Part shown: piece after piece, positions 22,888-33,722 of the stretch | Layout: the number at the start of each line of letters is the position of its first letter | Position numbering within the stretch: position 1 is the stretch's first letter | Source: Procambarus clarkii | Taxonomy: Eukaryota > Arthropoda > Malacostraca > Decapoda > Cambaridae | Reading direction: 5' to 3' | DNA: 64,000 bases | Assembly: GCF_040958095.1 (NCBI RefSeq) | Contig: NC_091188.1 | Location: forward strand, 8,793,236-8,857,235 | Notes under the pieces: model-generated | Database searches by the model: none | Told to the model about the DNA's origin: nothing | What the model saw: the letters and a program-made list of their open reading frames with translations, nothing else | Program-made: the position numbers and the translations under genes

Positions 22888-23729
22888 CTATTGGCCCATA
22901 TTTCTTGATGCTTCTATATTGGTGCGGAGTCTTGAAGTGGGTAGAATATAGTTGTGCATTAATTGGCTGTTGATGGCTGGTGTCGACTTCTTAATGTGTA
23001 GTGCCTCGCAGATATCAAGCCGTCTGCTATCGCTGTATCTATCGATGATTTCCGTGTTTTTTGTTAAGACTTCTCTGGTGATGGTCTGGTTGTGAGAAGA
23101 GATTATATGTTCCTTAATGGAGCCCTGTTGCTTATGCATCGATAATCGCCTGGAAAGAGATGCTGTTGTCTTGCCTATATACTGAATTCTTTGAGGCTTA
23201 CAGTCCCCAAGTGGGCATTTGAAGGCATAGACGATATTGGTCTCTTTTAAAGCGTTCTGCTTTGTGTCTGGAGAGTTTCTCATGAGTAGGTTGGCCGTTT
23301 TCTTGGTTTTATAGTAGATCGTCAATTGTATCTTTTGATTTTTGTCTGTAGGGATAACGTTTCTATTAACAATATCTCTCAGGACCCTTTTCTCCGTTTT
23401 ATGAGCTGTGGAAAAGAAGTTCCTGTAAAATAGTCTAATAGGGGGTACAGGTGTTGTGTTAGTTGTCTCTTCAGAGGTTGCATGGCGTTTCACCTTCCTT
23501 CTTATGATGTCTTCAACGAAACCATTGGAGAAGCCATTGTTGACTAGGACCTGCCTTACCCTACAGAGTTCTTCATCTACTTGCTTCCATCCTGAGCTGT
23601 GGCTGAGAGCACGGTCGACATAAGCGTTAACGACACTCCTCTTGTACCTGTCTGGGTAGTCACTGTTGGCATTGAGGCACATTCCTATGTTTGTTTCCTT
23701 AGTGTAGACTGCAGTGTGGAAACCTCTGC
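22888..23729 (-). pseudogene. Penelope-like retroelement, C-terminal part with GIY-YIG endonuclease
   Basis: The open frame covers about 280 residues and ends at a natural stop. Numbering from the first possible start (23760, a TTG or CAC-proximal codon and not a true start), residues 12-90 are the region after the reverse transcriptase, 110-170 a basic linker, and about 175-262 a GIY-YIG nuclease. Motifs: KCPLGDC at 181, YIGKTT at 194, the pair RR at 204-205, H209, and a Glu in CEALHIKKSTPAIN at about 252 that fits the catalytic Glu. The reverse-transcriptase core with its catalytic aspartates is missing, so the copy is 5' truncated and cannot move by itself. The order and spacing are typical of Penelope-like elements (established knowledge). 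The endonuclease part has no stop or frameshift, so the insertion is relatively young. Confidence 0.9.
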
Positions 23730-23850
23730 TCCTTGAGCGGAATTCTGTGTTGCGTTTCACTTACGAGATGGAGAAGGATGGGAAGCTGCCCTTTCTAGAT
23801 GTAACAGTCATGGAAAGGAGCGGAGGTTTCCACACTGCAGTCTACACTAA
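23730..23850 (+). pseudogene. Inverted 5' segment of the same Penelope-like element
   Basis: On the plus strand this reads in frame through LRFTYEMEKDGKLPFLDVTV and ends at GFHTAVYTK. The PFLDV region is usual in Penelope-like reverse transcriptases. In an uninterrupted element it would lie immediately before the start of the minus-strand segment. The last 31 bp (23820-23850) are an inverted duplicate, with one mismatch, of 23699-23729. Non-element sequence begins at about 23851. Confidence 0.85.
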
Positions 23851-23984
23851 AGTGTTTTTAATTTCCCTTAACCCCCCGCAATTTTTCCAGCGGGGTCGAT
23901 TGCGGGAAAAATGTAGTGCGTTCAGCAAGATCATTATATGATGAGAAAATCATTGGAGGAGGACGGGGATGGCTCCGACGTCCC

Positions 23985-24158
23985 AGGTGAACCCAGGGTC
24001 CCGGGTGACCCCAGGGTCCCGGGTGACCACAGGGTCCCGGGTGACCCCAGGTTCCCGGGTGACCCCAGGGTCCTGGGTGACCCCAGGGTCCCGGGTGACC
24101 CCAGGGTCCCGGGTGACCCCAGGGTCCCGGGTGACCCCAGGGTCCCGGATGACCCCAG
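23985..24158. repeat. 18-bp minisatellite
   Basis: About 10 copies of gggtcccgggtgacccca. The unit is rich in self-complementary gggtcccggg and gggtgacccc sequence, so single strands can fold. ORFs of PRVPGD and LGSPGT type are artefacts. Confidence 0.96.
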
Positions 24159-24289
24159 GCGCACATCTTACCCCTGGACCACGTCAATATACCGTAAATC
24201 CAGGGATCCGTCCAATCCTCTAGGAGGCCGGAGGTACCGAGCTGGTGCCAACCCAAGTTTTACATATAATCCCCCAGGCACTTTGGTAC

Positions 24290-24428
24290 GTAGTTATATC
24301 GTGATATGTCGTAGATATGTAAAGTGATATCTCGTAGATATATGACGTGATATATAGTAAATATATATATATTGTAGATATATAACGTGATATATCGTAC
24401 ATATATAACCTGATATATCGTAGATATA

Positions 24429-24503
<75 letters not shown>
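24290..24503. repeat. Degenerate gatatatcgtagatata repeat followed by (TA)n
   Basis: Irregular units of cgtgatatatcgtagatata type from about 24298 to 24432, then about 33 TA dinucleotides to 24503. The TA tract ends close to the start of the fold-back element. Confidence 0.85.
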
Positions 24504-24505
<2 letters not shown>

Positions 24506-24524
24506 TGTTATTGTGATTTTCTGA

Positions 24525-25480
24525 ACAACCTGTTCTGAAGGAGATCCACTCAAGGAAATAGATCGGGAACAACTTCATAATTAGTGCTGTTATCTCCTTT
24601 TTATCCGTGGTTAGGTTAGATTAAGGTTTAGTTAGGTTTCATTACGTTTGGTTACATTAATTTGGTTTATTATTTACGATAATGTGAAATATTAAATTCG
24701 AAAACTATTTCAGTGTGCCCGAGAATTCCGTTTACAGAAAACCAAATTCTTAAAAGAAAACTTTTCCAGCATACGCTTTTTATATTTGAAACCAACGATT
24801 TATAATACAATAACATTAAAACTTGAGAATAATCTCCGTTCACGACAAAGGTTCATTTGCCAATTTACATGTAGACAATTGCAGTAACTGTAATACGCTT
24901 TCAGAGCATCACATACATTTTACCGAGATAACTATCCAGGTGGTTTGAACCACCTTCAAACCTAAAAAAAAGCTTAGAGTGTAGTTTCTCTTGGTAATAG
25001 ATTCGCTATGAGGACGGGCTCGATTTCCTTCAGTGTTATCGCATAGTGTATGCTTAATTGTCTATCTCTTTCTTTCGAGTGTGCAAAAATGTTTTGTATA
25101 AATTAATTGAATGCTTAACTATATTAGTCCTTTAAATTGTATTCTTCTTGGCCTACTTTTGTAATGCAAACTGTAATGTAATTACTTATTTGTAATTACA
25201 GATTTGTAATGTAAATCTGTCACTGCTCAGCCCGTCTTGAGACCAAATATTATGAAACACCACACCCACCTTCAAACCACTTGGGTAGTTATCTAGAAAT
25301 TTGTGATGATCTGAAAGCATATTACGGTTCCAGTAATAATCTACATGTAAAATGGCAAATGAACCTTTGTTGTAAACAGAGATTATTCTCAAGCTATAAT
25401 TTAATGTAGTAGAAATTCTTAAATCAAACAGAATGTTTGTACTGTAACTCTGCAACTATGTATGTACTTTTCCTAAATAA

Positions 25481-25524
<44 letters not shown>

Positions 25525-25816
25525 ATCGTTGGTTTAAAATATAATATATGTATGTTGAAAACGTTTTCTTTAAAGACTGTTTTTTTTTAGTAAACGGAAT
25601 TCACGGGCAAACTGAAATAGTTTTCGATTTCCTAATTTCACATTATCGTCAATAATACTTCGTACTAACGTAATGAAATCTATCCTAAACAAACTTTAAC
25701 CTAAAGTAATCTTAACCTAACCTAACCATGGATAGAGCGTAGATAATAGCACCAATTATGTAGTCATTCCCAATCCTTTCCCTTGAGGGGATCTTCTCCC
25801 TGAGGACAGGTTGCGC
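24525..25816. mobile_element. Large diverged fold-back element, about 1.3 kb
   Basis: The left end acaacctgttctgaaggaga is the inverse of the right end (tctccctgaggacaggttg). Inverse pairs can be followed inward: cataattagtgctgttatct/agataatagcaccaattatg, gaattccgtttac/gtaaacggaattc, aaccaacgattta/aaatcgttggttt, gagaataatctc/gagattattctc, gaccaaccacc-type ggtggtttgaa near 24940 with its inverse near 25270, and acgggct/agcccgt around a loop of about 200 bp. Arms differ by many substitutions and an (ATT)n tract on the right. No transposase. Confidence 0.82.
25481..25524. repeat. (ATT)n microsatellite within right arm of fold-back
   Basis: About 14 ATT trinucleotides, absent from the paired position in the left arm, so it expanded after the arms separated. 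Confidence 0.95.
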
Positions 25817-27540
25817 TGTTCTAATGGTAAACTACACTTTATTTATTAAATTTATATCACCCTTGAAATTGTAAGCTAAATGTAACTCACTTTAAGGTTT
25901 GTTGGAAATAACTTTGCGGTGAAGACAGATGAATACATAGGCAATCGAAATCTGAGAGGATTCACTCGATCGATCATACAGTCATATGTCTAAACATCGT
26001 TACCACGGCTGGTGGCCTGATCGTGACGATGAATGACGTTGAAATCAGCCTATCCTCGTAAACTGAAAGTACTTATAGTTACTATGTGGTTGAAAGTAGA
26101 TGTCGTGATCGACCACCAGAAAATGGACTTTTGTATTGAATATGGACAAACAGGATTTTTTTATCTTTATATTGCTAATGAGACCTAATAAAACATAACA
26201 TAACATAACCATCCTAGGCCTAAAACACCTTATCGAAGCCTAATATAGTACATATAGGTGCTATACTAGTGCTAGGAATAACTTTGATTTTAGAGTTTTC
26301 CCTCAGACTCTATTAAAAATAGTACAAAAAATGGCTTCCTCGGGCTCCATTACTACATACTGTATTGTACGTTCGATCACATAGTTACAAAAAAGTACAA
26401 TCATTTCAGGAGGATGGGTTGGTAAAGGTGCTGGTGGACCTCCTCCTCCTCTGGATGAGAATCTCAAGTTCAAGTATGTTTATTGAGACAAGAAAAAATA
26501 CATCTCAAAGGGATAGAGTAGCTTAGGCTATTTCTACCCCCACATATGAATCTCTTCTGGACAGCGAACCAGGGCCCACAAATCAATATTTGGAAGGGCT
26601 CTCAGGACTCTTATCTTCTTTATCACCCAGCTTATCTCCCTCAATGATGGTGATACCAGCTTGAGTGAGGCGGATTCAACAGGAACATAAAAGTTTATGG
26701 AAGCAATTTGCTTTTAAGTGCTGCTTAACACTTTAGTTACTAGTGCTAAATTAAACAAGTTGTAGATCCTTGGTATTATACAAAATATGGTTTGAAAATT
26801 TGGCCAAGATTGTACGTACATTTTTGGTCCTAAAATGTTTACATTACCTCCACGTGTGTTTGTTTTAGCAACACGATGTATGTTTAAATAAATATCACAC
26901 TGAGTATTTATAGTTTTATAAACATTACTTTAAATTATATCAAATAAAACAAACTTAATATAATTTCTTGGTACCTTAAATAAATTAGCTTTATCTCATA
27001 AAAAAAAAGTTCTCTCCCCTCAGAGGGATGTTTTTAACACAAAATGTGCCGGAAATTGCACACGAAGCCTATTAGTCTTAATGGAATGTCATTAATGTTC
27101 ATCTCTTAGTTAAATTGGTGCTCTCTGTAGGCTACTAATATTGTTCCATTGAATGTTGGTATACAAATTGTAAATACTGTAATTTGCTAGTGGCATTCCT
27201 AAAATGTACCACTTACACATAAAAATGGCTAAAATGTAACCTATCGTCACTTGTTAATACTGGGACCATTGTATAAAAACGATAATATCAACAATTGTTT
27301 GAGTGTTTCAAAATTCATACGCCTCTCTTGACTCTTCTGCCGTTTTCTATGTCACCTCTGTTAGTTTAACTCGTCCTCTCAACCAATAGATTGTATTTTG
27401 TACGTATGGTAACCATCGTTACAAATGCAACCTGCTATGAAAAGGATTGGCTCGCAAATATCTACGTTTTCTATGAATCGGACTCGACAGGTTAGGTGGG
27501 TTAGCTTGGGTTCGTACGTTTATTGTTAGGTTAAGAAATT
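25817..27540. other. Unassigned AT-rich intergenic or intronic sequence
   Basis: No protein-like frame, RNA gene or array. A short cataacataacataacc run is at about 26195. aaaatggact (26125) and gtacgttcg (26371) suggest a decayed relative of the MITE at 32798-33031. Confidence 0.5.
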
Positions 27541-27700
27541 TGATTTTTTTTATATAGCTGCCGATCAAGGGAACGAGCTGGTTAGTTAGACTTTCCCTTC
27601 CCTAGGGGGTCAGAAAAGTCTCCCCATGGGTGAGTGAGTGTTAGGAGCCATACCTAAGTTACTCTTCCTTGCTATTTCACAGAGCAGCTGTGAAACCAGC

Positions 27701-27938
27701 GGGGCCAGGATTCAACAAGCAGTTACGCATACATTTTGTCGCAATCTTTGGTGGTTTTGTTTACATTTACTAAACAGTTTATGACATCAAAAGCACTATA
27801 GGAGGCTGTTTAAAACAATTAATAAAATTTGACAGGAAAGTAAACTGTTTAATAAATGTGAACTTTGCCGCGTCAAATATTGAGAAAAGGTGAACAAGTT
27901 CGTAAATAATTGTGTAACTGTTTGCTGACTCCTGGCCC
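27701..27938. mobile_element. MITE of the 54355 family, diverged copy
   Basis: Left end ggggccaggattcaacaagc and right end cctggccc are inverted. Inside, aaactgtttaataaatgtga, aagtaaactg and aatattgagaaaaggtgaac follow the layout of the well-preserved copy at 54355-54616. About 238 bp, no coding. Confidence 0.75.
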
Positions 27939-28114
27939 AGTTGGCAAGCGTCGCCGGGGCCGTTGACAGGTACGGAGGCATATACAGCCCTGAGGTAGGT
28001 TGGAGATGACAGGGAATAGCAACAGCTCACGTGTATGTAGACATTTGTGGTAAACGTGCATCAGTACATAATGAAAAGTAAATGTATCGCAAGTCCAGTC
28101 TGTGAAATACCATA

Positions 28115-28348
28115 TTGAACTTTGTCAGTGCAGAGGAATCTGAAAAGAAATCATGTGTGAAAGTACAAGAAGAAATATTGTCTCGTACTGACTTAAGAAT
28201 TATTGTAAATGTTTTCCTTAAGGATGTGGTGGAGAGAGATGTTCTAAAAATGTCAGTGTCAAAGCGCATATTAGATTACGTTGAAATTATTGAAAAATCG
28301 AAATGGAACGATGGCCTTCCCCATAGTGTGCTAGAGAAGGTCGAGTGA
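28115..28348 (+). CDS. Possible orphan exon or ORF fragment, unknown product
   Basis: The frame reads about 77 residues to a TGA stop with balanced, charged, helix-like composition (EESEKKSCVKVQEEILS at the start, LPHSVLEKVE at the end). It lies in sequence without tandem repeats. There is no ATG at its 5' edge; cag before gaggaatctg (about 28133) could be a splice acceptor, which would make this a last coding exon. No family was recognised. It may equally be a retroelement remnant or chance. Confidence 0.25.
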   Translation: MNFVSAEESEKKSCVKVQEEILSRTDLRIIVNVFLKDVVERDVLKMSVSKRILDYVEIIEKSKWNDGLPHSVLEKVE

Positions 28349-28462
28349 GACGTATTCCATTTCGAACTCCAAAAGTTATCGATGGAAGGTGTTAGAGGAT
28401 GCTCGGGTAACAACGGCTCAGCCCTCGGCCAGCTGGGAGTGGGATAATCTTTGGCTGAATGT

Positions 28463-28562
28463 GTCCGTGGATGCCCTGTAGTGTCCGTGGATGCCCTGTA
28501 GTGTCCGTGGATGCCCTGTAGTGTCCGTGGATGCCCTGTAGTGTCCGTGGATGCCCTGTAGA
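28463..28562. repeat. 20-bp minisatellite, five copies
   Basis: Five nearly perfect copies of tgtccgtggatgccctgtag. The minus-strand frames reading TGHPRTLQGIH-type repeats are artefacts. Confidence 0.96.
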
Positions 28563-28769
28563 GAGTGCCAGAACTGGACAATCAAGCAACTGGACTATGT
28601 GGTTCCATCGAGGCATCTATCACGTCAACCCTAAGGTAAATTATCCTATTGTACCATATTGACTGGATCATCACAAATATCATCTTTTATCACTAGCATT
28701 TATCATTCGGATGTTTTTATTTTAAACTGTTTTACTATCATCTCTCTCAAAGTATCCTCAGGCTAGTCG

Positions 28770-29130
28770 CGTCCAGCTGTAGCCTATCGAATAGACGCAT
28801 TCGTCAATTTTGACATTTTATTACTGAAAGTTAAATTTTCTCGAATGTAAATTACATTAAAGTATATTGTAATTTTGTGCCTAGAGAGGCCTATGATAGG
28901 CTAGGACAAGTGTTTTGGTTCACTTCGCAATTATTTATATCTACAGAAGCCTAGGGTCGTGAACAATTTATGGAGCTATTTTTTTTACCTTTTATTTAAA
29001 ATGCAATAATAGGAACAATTAAAGGCCGGAAGTGAGTGGAACAATGCTCCGGGAATGCTGGAACCTCATCAGTTGTCAGATGTAAGGTGTTTTACAGTCA
29101 TAAACAGTGAGGACGGCGGCTACAGTAACG
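28770..29130 (+). repeat. Half-element related to the fold-back at 9718-10466
   Basis: Shares in order gtcaattttgaca (against atcaattttaaca), a stretch with ttatttata, and tgctggaacctcatcagttg (against tgtttgaacgtcatcagttg), then cagtcataaacag (against gtcattcataaacag). It corresponds to the left arm alone. Divergence is high, so the match should be checked by alignment. Confidence 0.5.
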
Positions 29131-29202
29131 TGCATTTGGTCAATGTTTATGAGGACTGCAAGTTTCAACACTGCAATCTATAAAGTTTGTTTGGCATACC
29201 AT

Positions 29203-29466
29203 GGGGGCCCTGGCAGCTGGGTGGACAGCGCTTCGGATTCGTAGTCCTGAGGTTCCGGGTTCGATTCCCGGTGGAAGCGGAAACAAATGGGCAGAGTTTC
29301 TTTCACCCTGATGCACCTTTTCACCTAGGAGTAAATAGGTACCGGGGAGCTACAGCTGCTACGGGCTGCTTCCTGAGGGGGGGATGGGGGGGTGTAAGAA
29401 AAAGGCCTGGTCGAGGACCGGGTCCCGGGGACGCTAAGCCCAGAAATCAGCTCAAGATATACCATG
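29203..29466 (+). mobile_element. tRNA-derived SINE, family S1
   Basis: ggcagctgggtggacagcgc (A box), gttccgggttcgattcccgg (B box), gaaacaaatgggcagagttt, the core cttttcacctaggagtaaat, and tail cctggtcgaggaccgggtcc to atcagctcaagatata. The most intact tRNA-like head of the S1 copies here. Confidence 0.93.
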
Positions 29467-30112
29467 CTTAGTATGTCATACCAAATAACTAGAGCCGCAT
29501 GGACATCAGATGTACCCGTTGAGTTTACTTCATTCCTGGACTATGTTCAGGACTACAGTATATTTACTGGCTGGTCAGAAGCACTTTTATGGGTTAAATA
29601 ATCCCGGAACTTGATGGACCTTTACCCAAATACCCAACCAAACCAGAACCTCGTATTATTAGGCCTAGTAGGCGAGGGCCGTGTTGCCTTAAATGGTGCC
29701 CCCATTTATTCAATTTATCATACTTTGGAAAAAATGGAATGGATTCAATTTAGGCGTAGTTTTACTTTCGTTTGTTAGTCTAGGAATAATAGACATATTT
29801 AGGAAAGATCAGGTTGCTAAGCTAAGTTTTAATAAATTTTGTTATGCTGATAAAATTGGACATAGTAATATACAAATTAAATTATTAAATACAACAAAGT
29901 GAAGAATTTTTTTTAGGCACTTCTAGCAAACTACGTTAGACGGTACTAGTAGCACAACCTGAGGATAGGTTACGATATAACTGCACGAGGTAGAAGCACA
30001 GCCTCTTCCCTCGATAAGCTGTACATGGTTACTTCTGTGTCGCAACATTTTGTGCTCTTTCAGTTTCTAATTACTGGTGTCTTGGGTCCTGATGTTTGGT
30101 GCACTCTTACCC
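29467..30112. other. Unassigned AT-rich sequence
   Basis: No feature recognised. Confidence 0.45.
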
Positions 30113-32385
30113 TCTTTTTACCCCCGGGGTCCTTGCCTCTTCCCCCCCCCCCCCTAGGGGTCCTTACCTCTTCCCCCCCCCCCCCGGGATCCTTACCTCT
30201 TTTTTTTTTCCCTCCGGGGTCCTTACCTCTTCCCCCTGCCCCGGGATCCTTCCCTCTTTCCCCCACCCCCCCTGGGTCCTTACCTCTTCCTCCCTCCGTG
30301 ATCCTTACCTCTTTTTTTCCCACTCCGGGATCCTTACCTCTTTTTTTTTCCCTCCGAGGTCCTTACCTCTTTTTTCCCCCTCCGGGGTCCTAACCTCTTC
30401 CCCCCCCCCAGGATCCTTGCCTCTCCCCCCCCCCCCCGGCATCCTTACCTCTTCCCCCCCCCCCGGGATCCTTACCTCTTCCCCCCCGGGATCCTTACCT
30501 CTTCCCCCCCCCGGGATCCTTACCTCTTCCCCCCCCGGGATCCTTACCTCTTCCCCCCCCCGGGATCCTTACCTCTTCCCCCCCCGGGATCCTTACCTCT
30601 TCCCCCCCCCCGGGATCCTTACCTCTTCCCCCCCCCCGGGATCCTTACCTCTTCCCCCCCCCCGGGATCCTTACCTCTTCCCCCCCCCCCGGGATCCTTA
30701 CCTCTTCCCCCCCCCCGGGATCCTTACCTCTTCCCCCCCCCCGGGATCCTTACCTCTTCCCCCCCCCCGGGATCCTTACCTCTTCCCCCCCCCCGGGATC
30801 CTTACCTCTTCCCCCCCCCCCGGGATCCTTACCCTCTTCCCCCCCCCCCGGGATCCTTACCTCTTCCCCCCCCCCCCGGATCCTTACCTCTTCCCCCCCC
30901 CCCCCGGGATCCTTACCTCTTCCCCCCCCCCCGGGATCCTTACCTCTTCCCCCCCCCCGGGATCCTTACCTCTTCCCCCCCCCCGGGATCCTTACCTCTT
31001 CCCCCCCCCCGGGATCCTTACCTCTTCCCCCCCCCCGGGATCCTTACCTCTTCCCCCCCCCCGGGATCCTTACCTCTTCCCCCCCCCCGGGATCCTTACC
31101 TCTTCCCCCCCCCCCGGGATCCTTACCTCTTCCCCCCCCCCCCGGGATCCTTACCTCTTCCCCCCCCCCCCGGGATCCTTACCTCTTCCCCCCCCCACCC
31201 CCGGGATCCTTACCTCTTCCCCCCCCCGGGATCCTTACCTCTTCCCCCCCCCGGGATCCTTACCTCTTCCCCCCCCCGGGATCCTTACCTCTTCCCCCCC
31301 CCCCGGGATCCTTACCTCTTCCCCCCCCCGGGATCCTTACCTCTTCCCCCCCCGGGATCCTTACCTCTTCCCCCCCCCCCGGGATCCTTACCTCTTCCCC
31401 CCCCCCCCGGGATCCTTACCTCTTCCCCCCCCCCCGGGATCCTTACCTCTTCCCCCCCCCCCGGGATCCTTACCTCTTCCCCCCCCCCCGGGATCCTTAC
31501 CTCTTCCCCCCCCGGGATCCTTACCTCTTCCCCCCCCCCCGGGATCCTTACCTCTCCCCCCCCCCCGGGATCCTTACCTCTTCCCCCCCCCCGGGATCCT
31601 TACCTCTTCCCCCCCCCCCGGGATCCTTACCTCTTCCCCCCCCCGGGATCCTTACCTCTTCCCCCCCCCCCGGGATCCTTACCTCTTCCCCCCCCCCGGG
31701 ATCCTTACCTCTTCCCCCCCCGGGATCCTTACCTCTTCCCCCCCCCCCGGGATCCTTACCTCTTCCCCCCTCCCCCCCCCCCCGGGATCCTTACCTCTTC
31801 CCCCCTCCCCCCCCCCGGGATCCTTACCTCTTCCCCCCTCCCCCCCCCCCGGGATCCTTACCTCTTCCCCCCTCCCCCCCCCCGGGATCCTTACCTCTTC
31901 CCCCCTCCCCCCCCCCCCCGGGATCCTTACCTCTTCCCCCCTACCCCCCTCCCCGGGATCCTTACCTCTTCCCCCCTACCCCCCCCCCCCCGGGATCCTT
32001 ACCTCTTCCCCCCTACCCCCCCCCCCGGGATCCTTACCTCTTCCCCCCTACCCCCCCCCCCGGGATCCTTACCTCTTCCCCCCTACCCCCCCCCCCGGGA
32101 TCCTTACCTCTTCCCCCCTCCCCCCCCCCCGGGATCCTTACCTCTTCCCCCCTCCCCCCCCCCCCCCGGGATCCTTACCTCTTCCCCCCTACCCCCCCCC
32201 CCGGGATCCTTACCTCTTCCCCCCTACCCCCCCCCGGGATCCTTACCTCTTCCCCCCTCCCCCCCCCGGGATCCTTACCTCTTCCCCCCTCCCCCCCCCC
32301 CCCCGGGATCCTTACCTCTTCCCCCCTACCCCCCCCCCCCCGGGATCCTTACCTCTTTTTCTCCCCTCCGGGATCCTTCCCTCTT
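30113..32385. repeat. BamHI-core C-run minisatellite, about 2.3 kb
   Basis: About 85 copies of a 23-30-bp unit made of gggatccttacctctt plus a C run of 6 to 14. From about 31760 units carry an extra ccctcc or ccctacc interruption. The minus strand has G-runs at a regular spacing, so G-quadruplex formation is likely. A 766-residue frame (30096-32396) and others are artefacts. Copy number and C-run lengths are prone to assembly error. Confidence 0.98.
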
Positions 32386-32797
32386 GTACACGATAGATCC
32401 GCTTAACATAGTCTTCATTATTTTTGTCAAAGATCCAGAAAAGATTACTCCTGTTTCCCTTTTAAAGAACGACGGCACTGCTCCTTCTTGGAGAATCTTC
32501 TTCAAGACGTAAAGTGGTGTCCCCGCAAGTCTCCACACGAGTGAAACACACAACTCTCAATAAATGGGGTTTAAACCCTCTTGACCCAGATGAAAATCAC
32601 ATACCAAGGAATTTGGAACATTAGTGCCTTGACAGTCGTCGTATTACCTAAGAGTAAATGTCCAATAGAGTAAGTTAAGGTAGCCTAAAATATACTTTCT
32701 AATTACATGAAACAGAAATGACCATTCATGTAAATGACTGCTACCTGCTGTTCGACCCGTCATAAAAAAATTTAGTACTTGCAGCAATTTATAGTCA
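32386..32797. other. Unassigned sequence
   Basis: No feature recognised. Confidence 0.4.
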
Positions 32798-33031
32798 AAC
32801 GTACAAAAATGGACTGTTACATGTTAACAAAAGTTATTGTTTTAACCCAAACCTAAACTTTTCTAGGCTTAGAATAGTACATATATCTTCTACGGAAGAC
32901 CTAAGATGGCTTATTTAGGTATAGCTAAGGTTACGTGGTACAGCTATTGTTCCTCTTCTTAGAATGTCATTTGGAGAATTCCAACAGAATTAAGTGAACG
33001 TTTTTGGGTAAATAGTCCATTTTGTACGTTC
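32798..33031. mobile_element. MITE-like element with short terminal inverted repeats
   Basis: aacgtacaaaaatggact at the left and agtccattttgtacgtt at the right form imperfect inverted ends of about 18 bp enclosing 200 bp without coding. A possible decayed relative lies near 26125-26380. Confidence 0.6.
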
Positions 33032-33574
33032 GAGAAATTGTTGATATAAGATCTCTCTTTTTAGAGGATAGGACAGACAATACGCATTGTTGACTGCAAT
33101 TTACATATTAAATTTTCATAGTCGCGAGAATTGCACAGCCCAAGACTGCATTATATGAAAATAACATTAGGCAGCCTACACAACCCATCCCAACTCAGTA
33201 AGGCCACACTAAGCTATTTAACCATCCCAAGACAATACATTATAGTCACGTTAGTCAACCTGCACACTGCATATAATTAGGTCTTGTCAAGATAAGAAGG
33301 TGGAACAAGACAAAACCTGTATTTATTGACGCTACATTTGTACACAAGATCAAAAGTATTTTGAAAGCAATTTCCATAAAGCTATCGCTTCGTATATAAA
33401 AAATATTGGTAAACCCGTCTCGATAGGCTACACAAGCAGTTATCAAATATCCTATATTTAATGCAGAGTGGTCGACCTGTGTGTTCCGAGTGAGGGTTAA
33501 AGACGACCATCTAATAAGTCCCAGCCCTAGTCTGAACTGGGTTTTCGGAACTCTTGCATGTCCTCGCATAACCA
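33032..33574. other. Unassigned AT-rich sequence
   Basis: No feature recognised. A minus frame at 33255-33569 has no recognisable motif. Confidence 0.4.
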
Positions 33575-33722
33575 GGACCTTACCAACACCTTACCTGAAG
33601 GTTCAGACCTCCTAAAGCCTTAACTGGAGGTCCAGGACCTTTATCAAACCACCTTTGCAGGTTCGGGAACCTCTGGAAACGTTGTCTGTTGGCTCTGGAA
33701 CCTCTGGAAACCTTCACCGGTG
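33575..33722. repeat. Decayed roughly 31-bp minisatellite
   Basis: Five diverged units start aggacctt, agacctcc, aggaccttt, ggaacctc and ggaacctctggaaacc, each ending in a ggttc/ggtcc/ggctct-like sequence. Identity is low, but the spacing of about 31 bp is regular. This is an old array compared with its neighbours. Confidence 0.55.

Noticed and set aside
30096-32396. 766-codon plus-strand frame
   Set aside because: It is entirely the translation of the BamHI-core C-run minisatellite. The unit has no stop in that frame, and there are no domains or splice sites.
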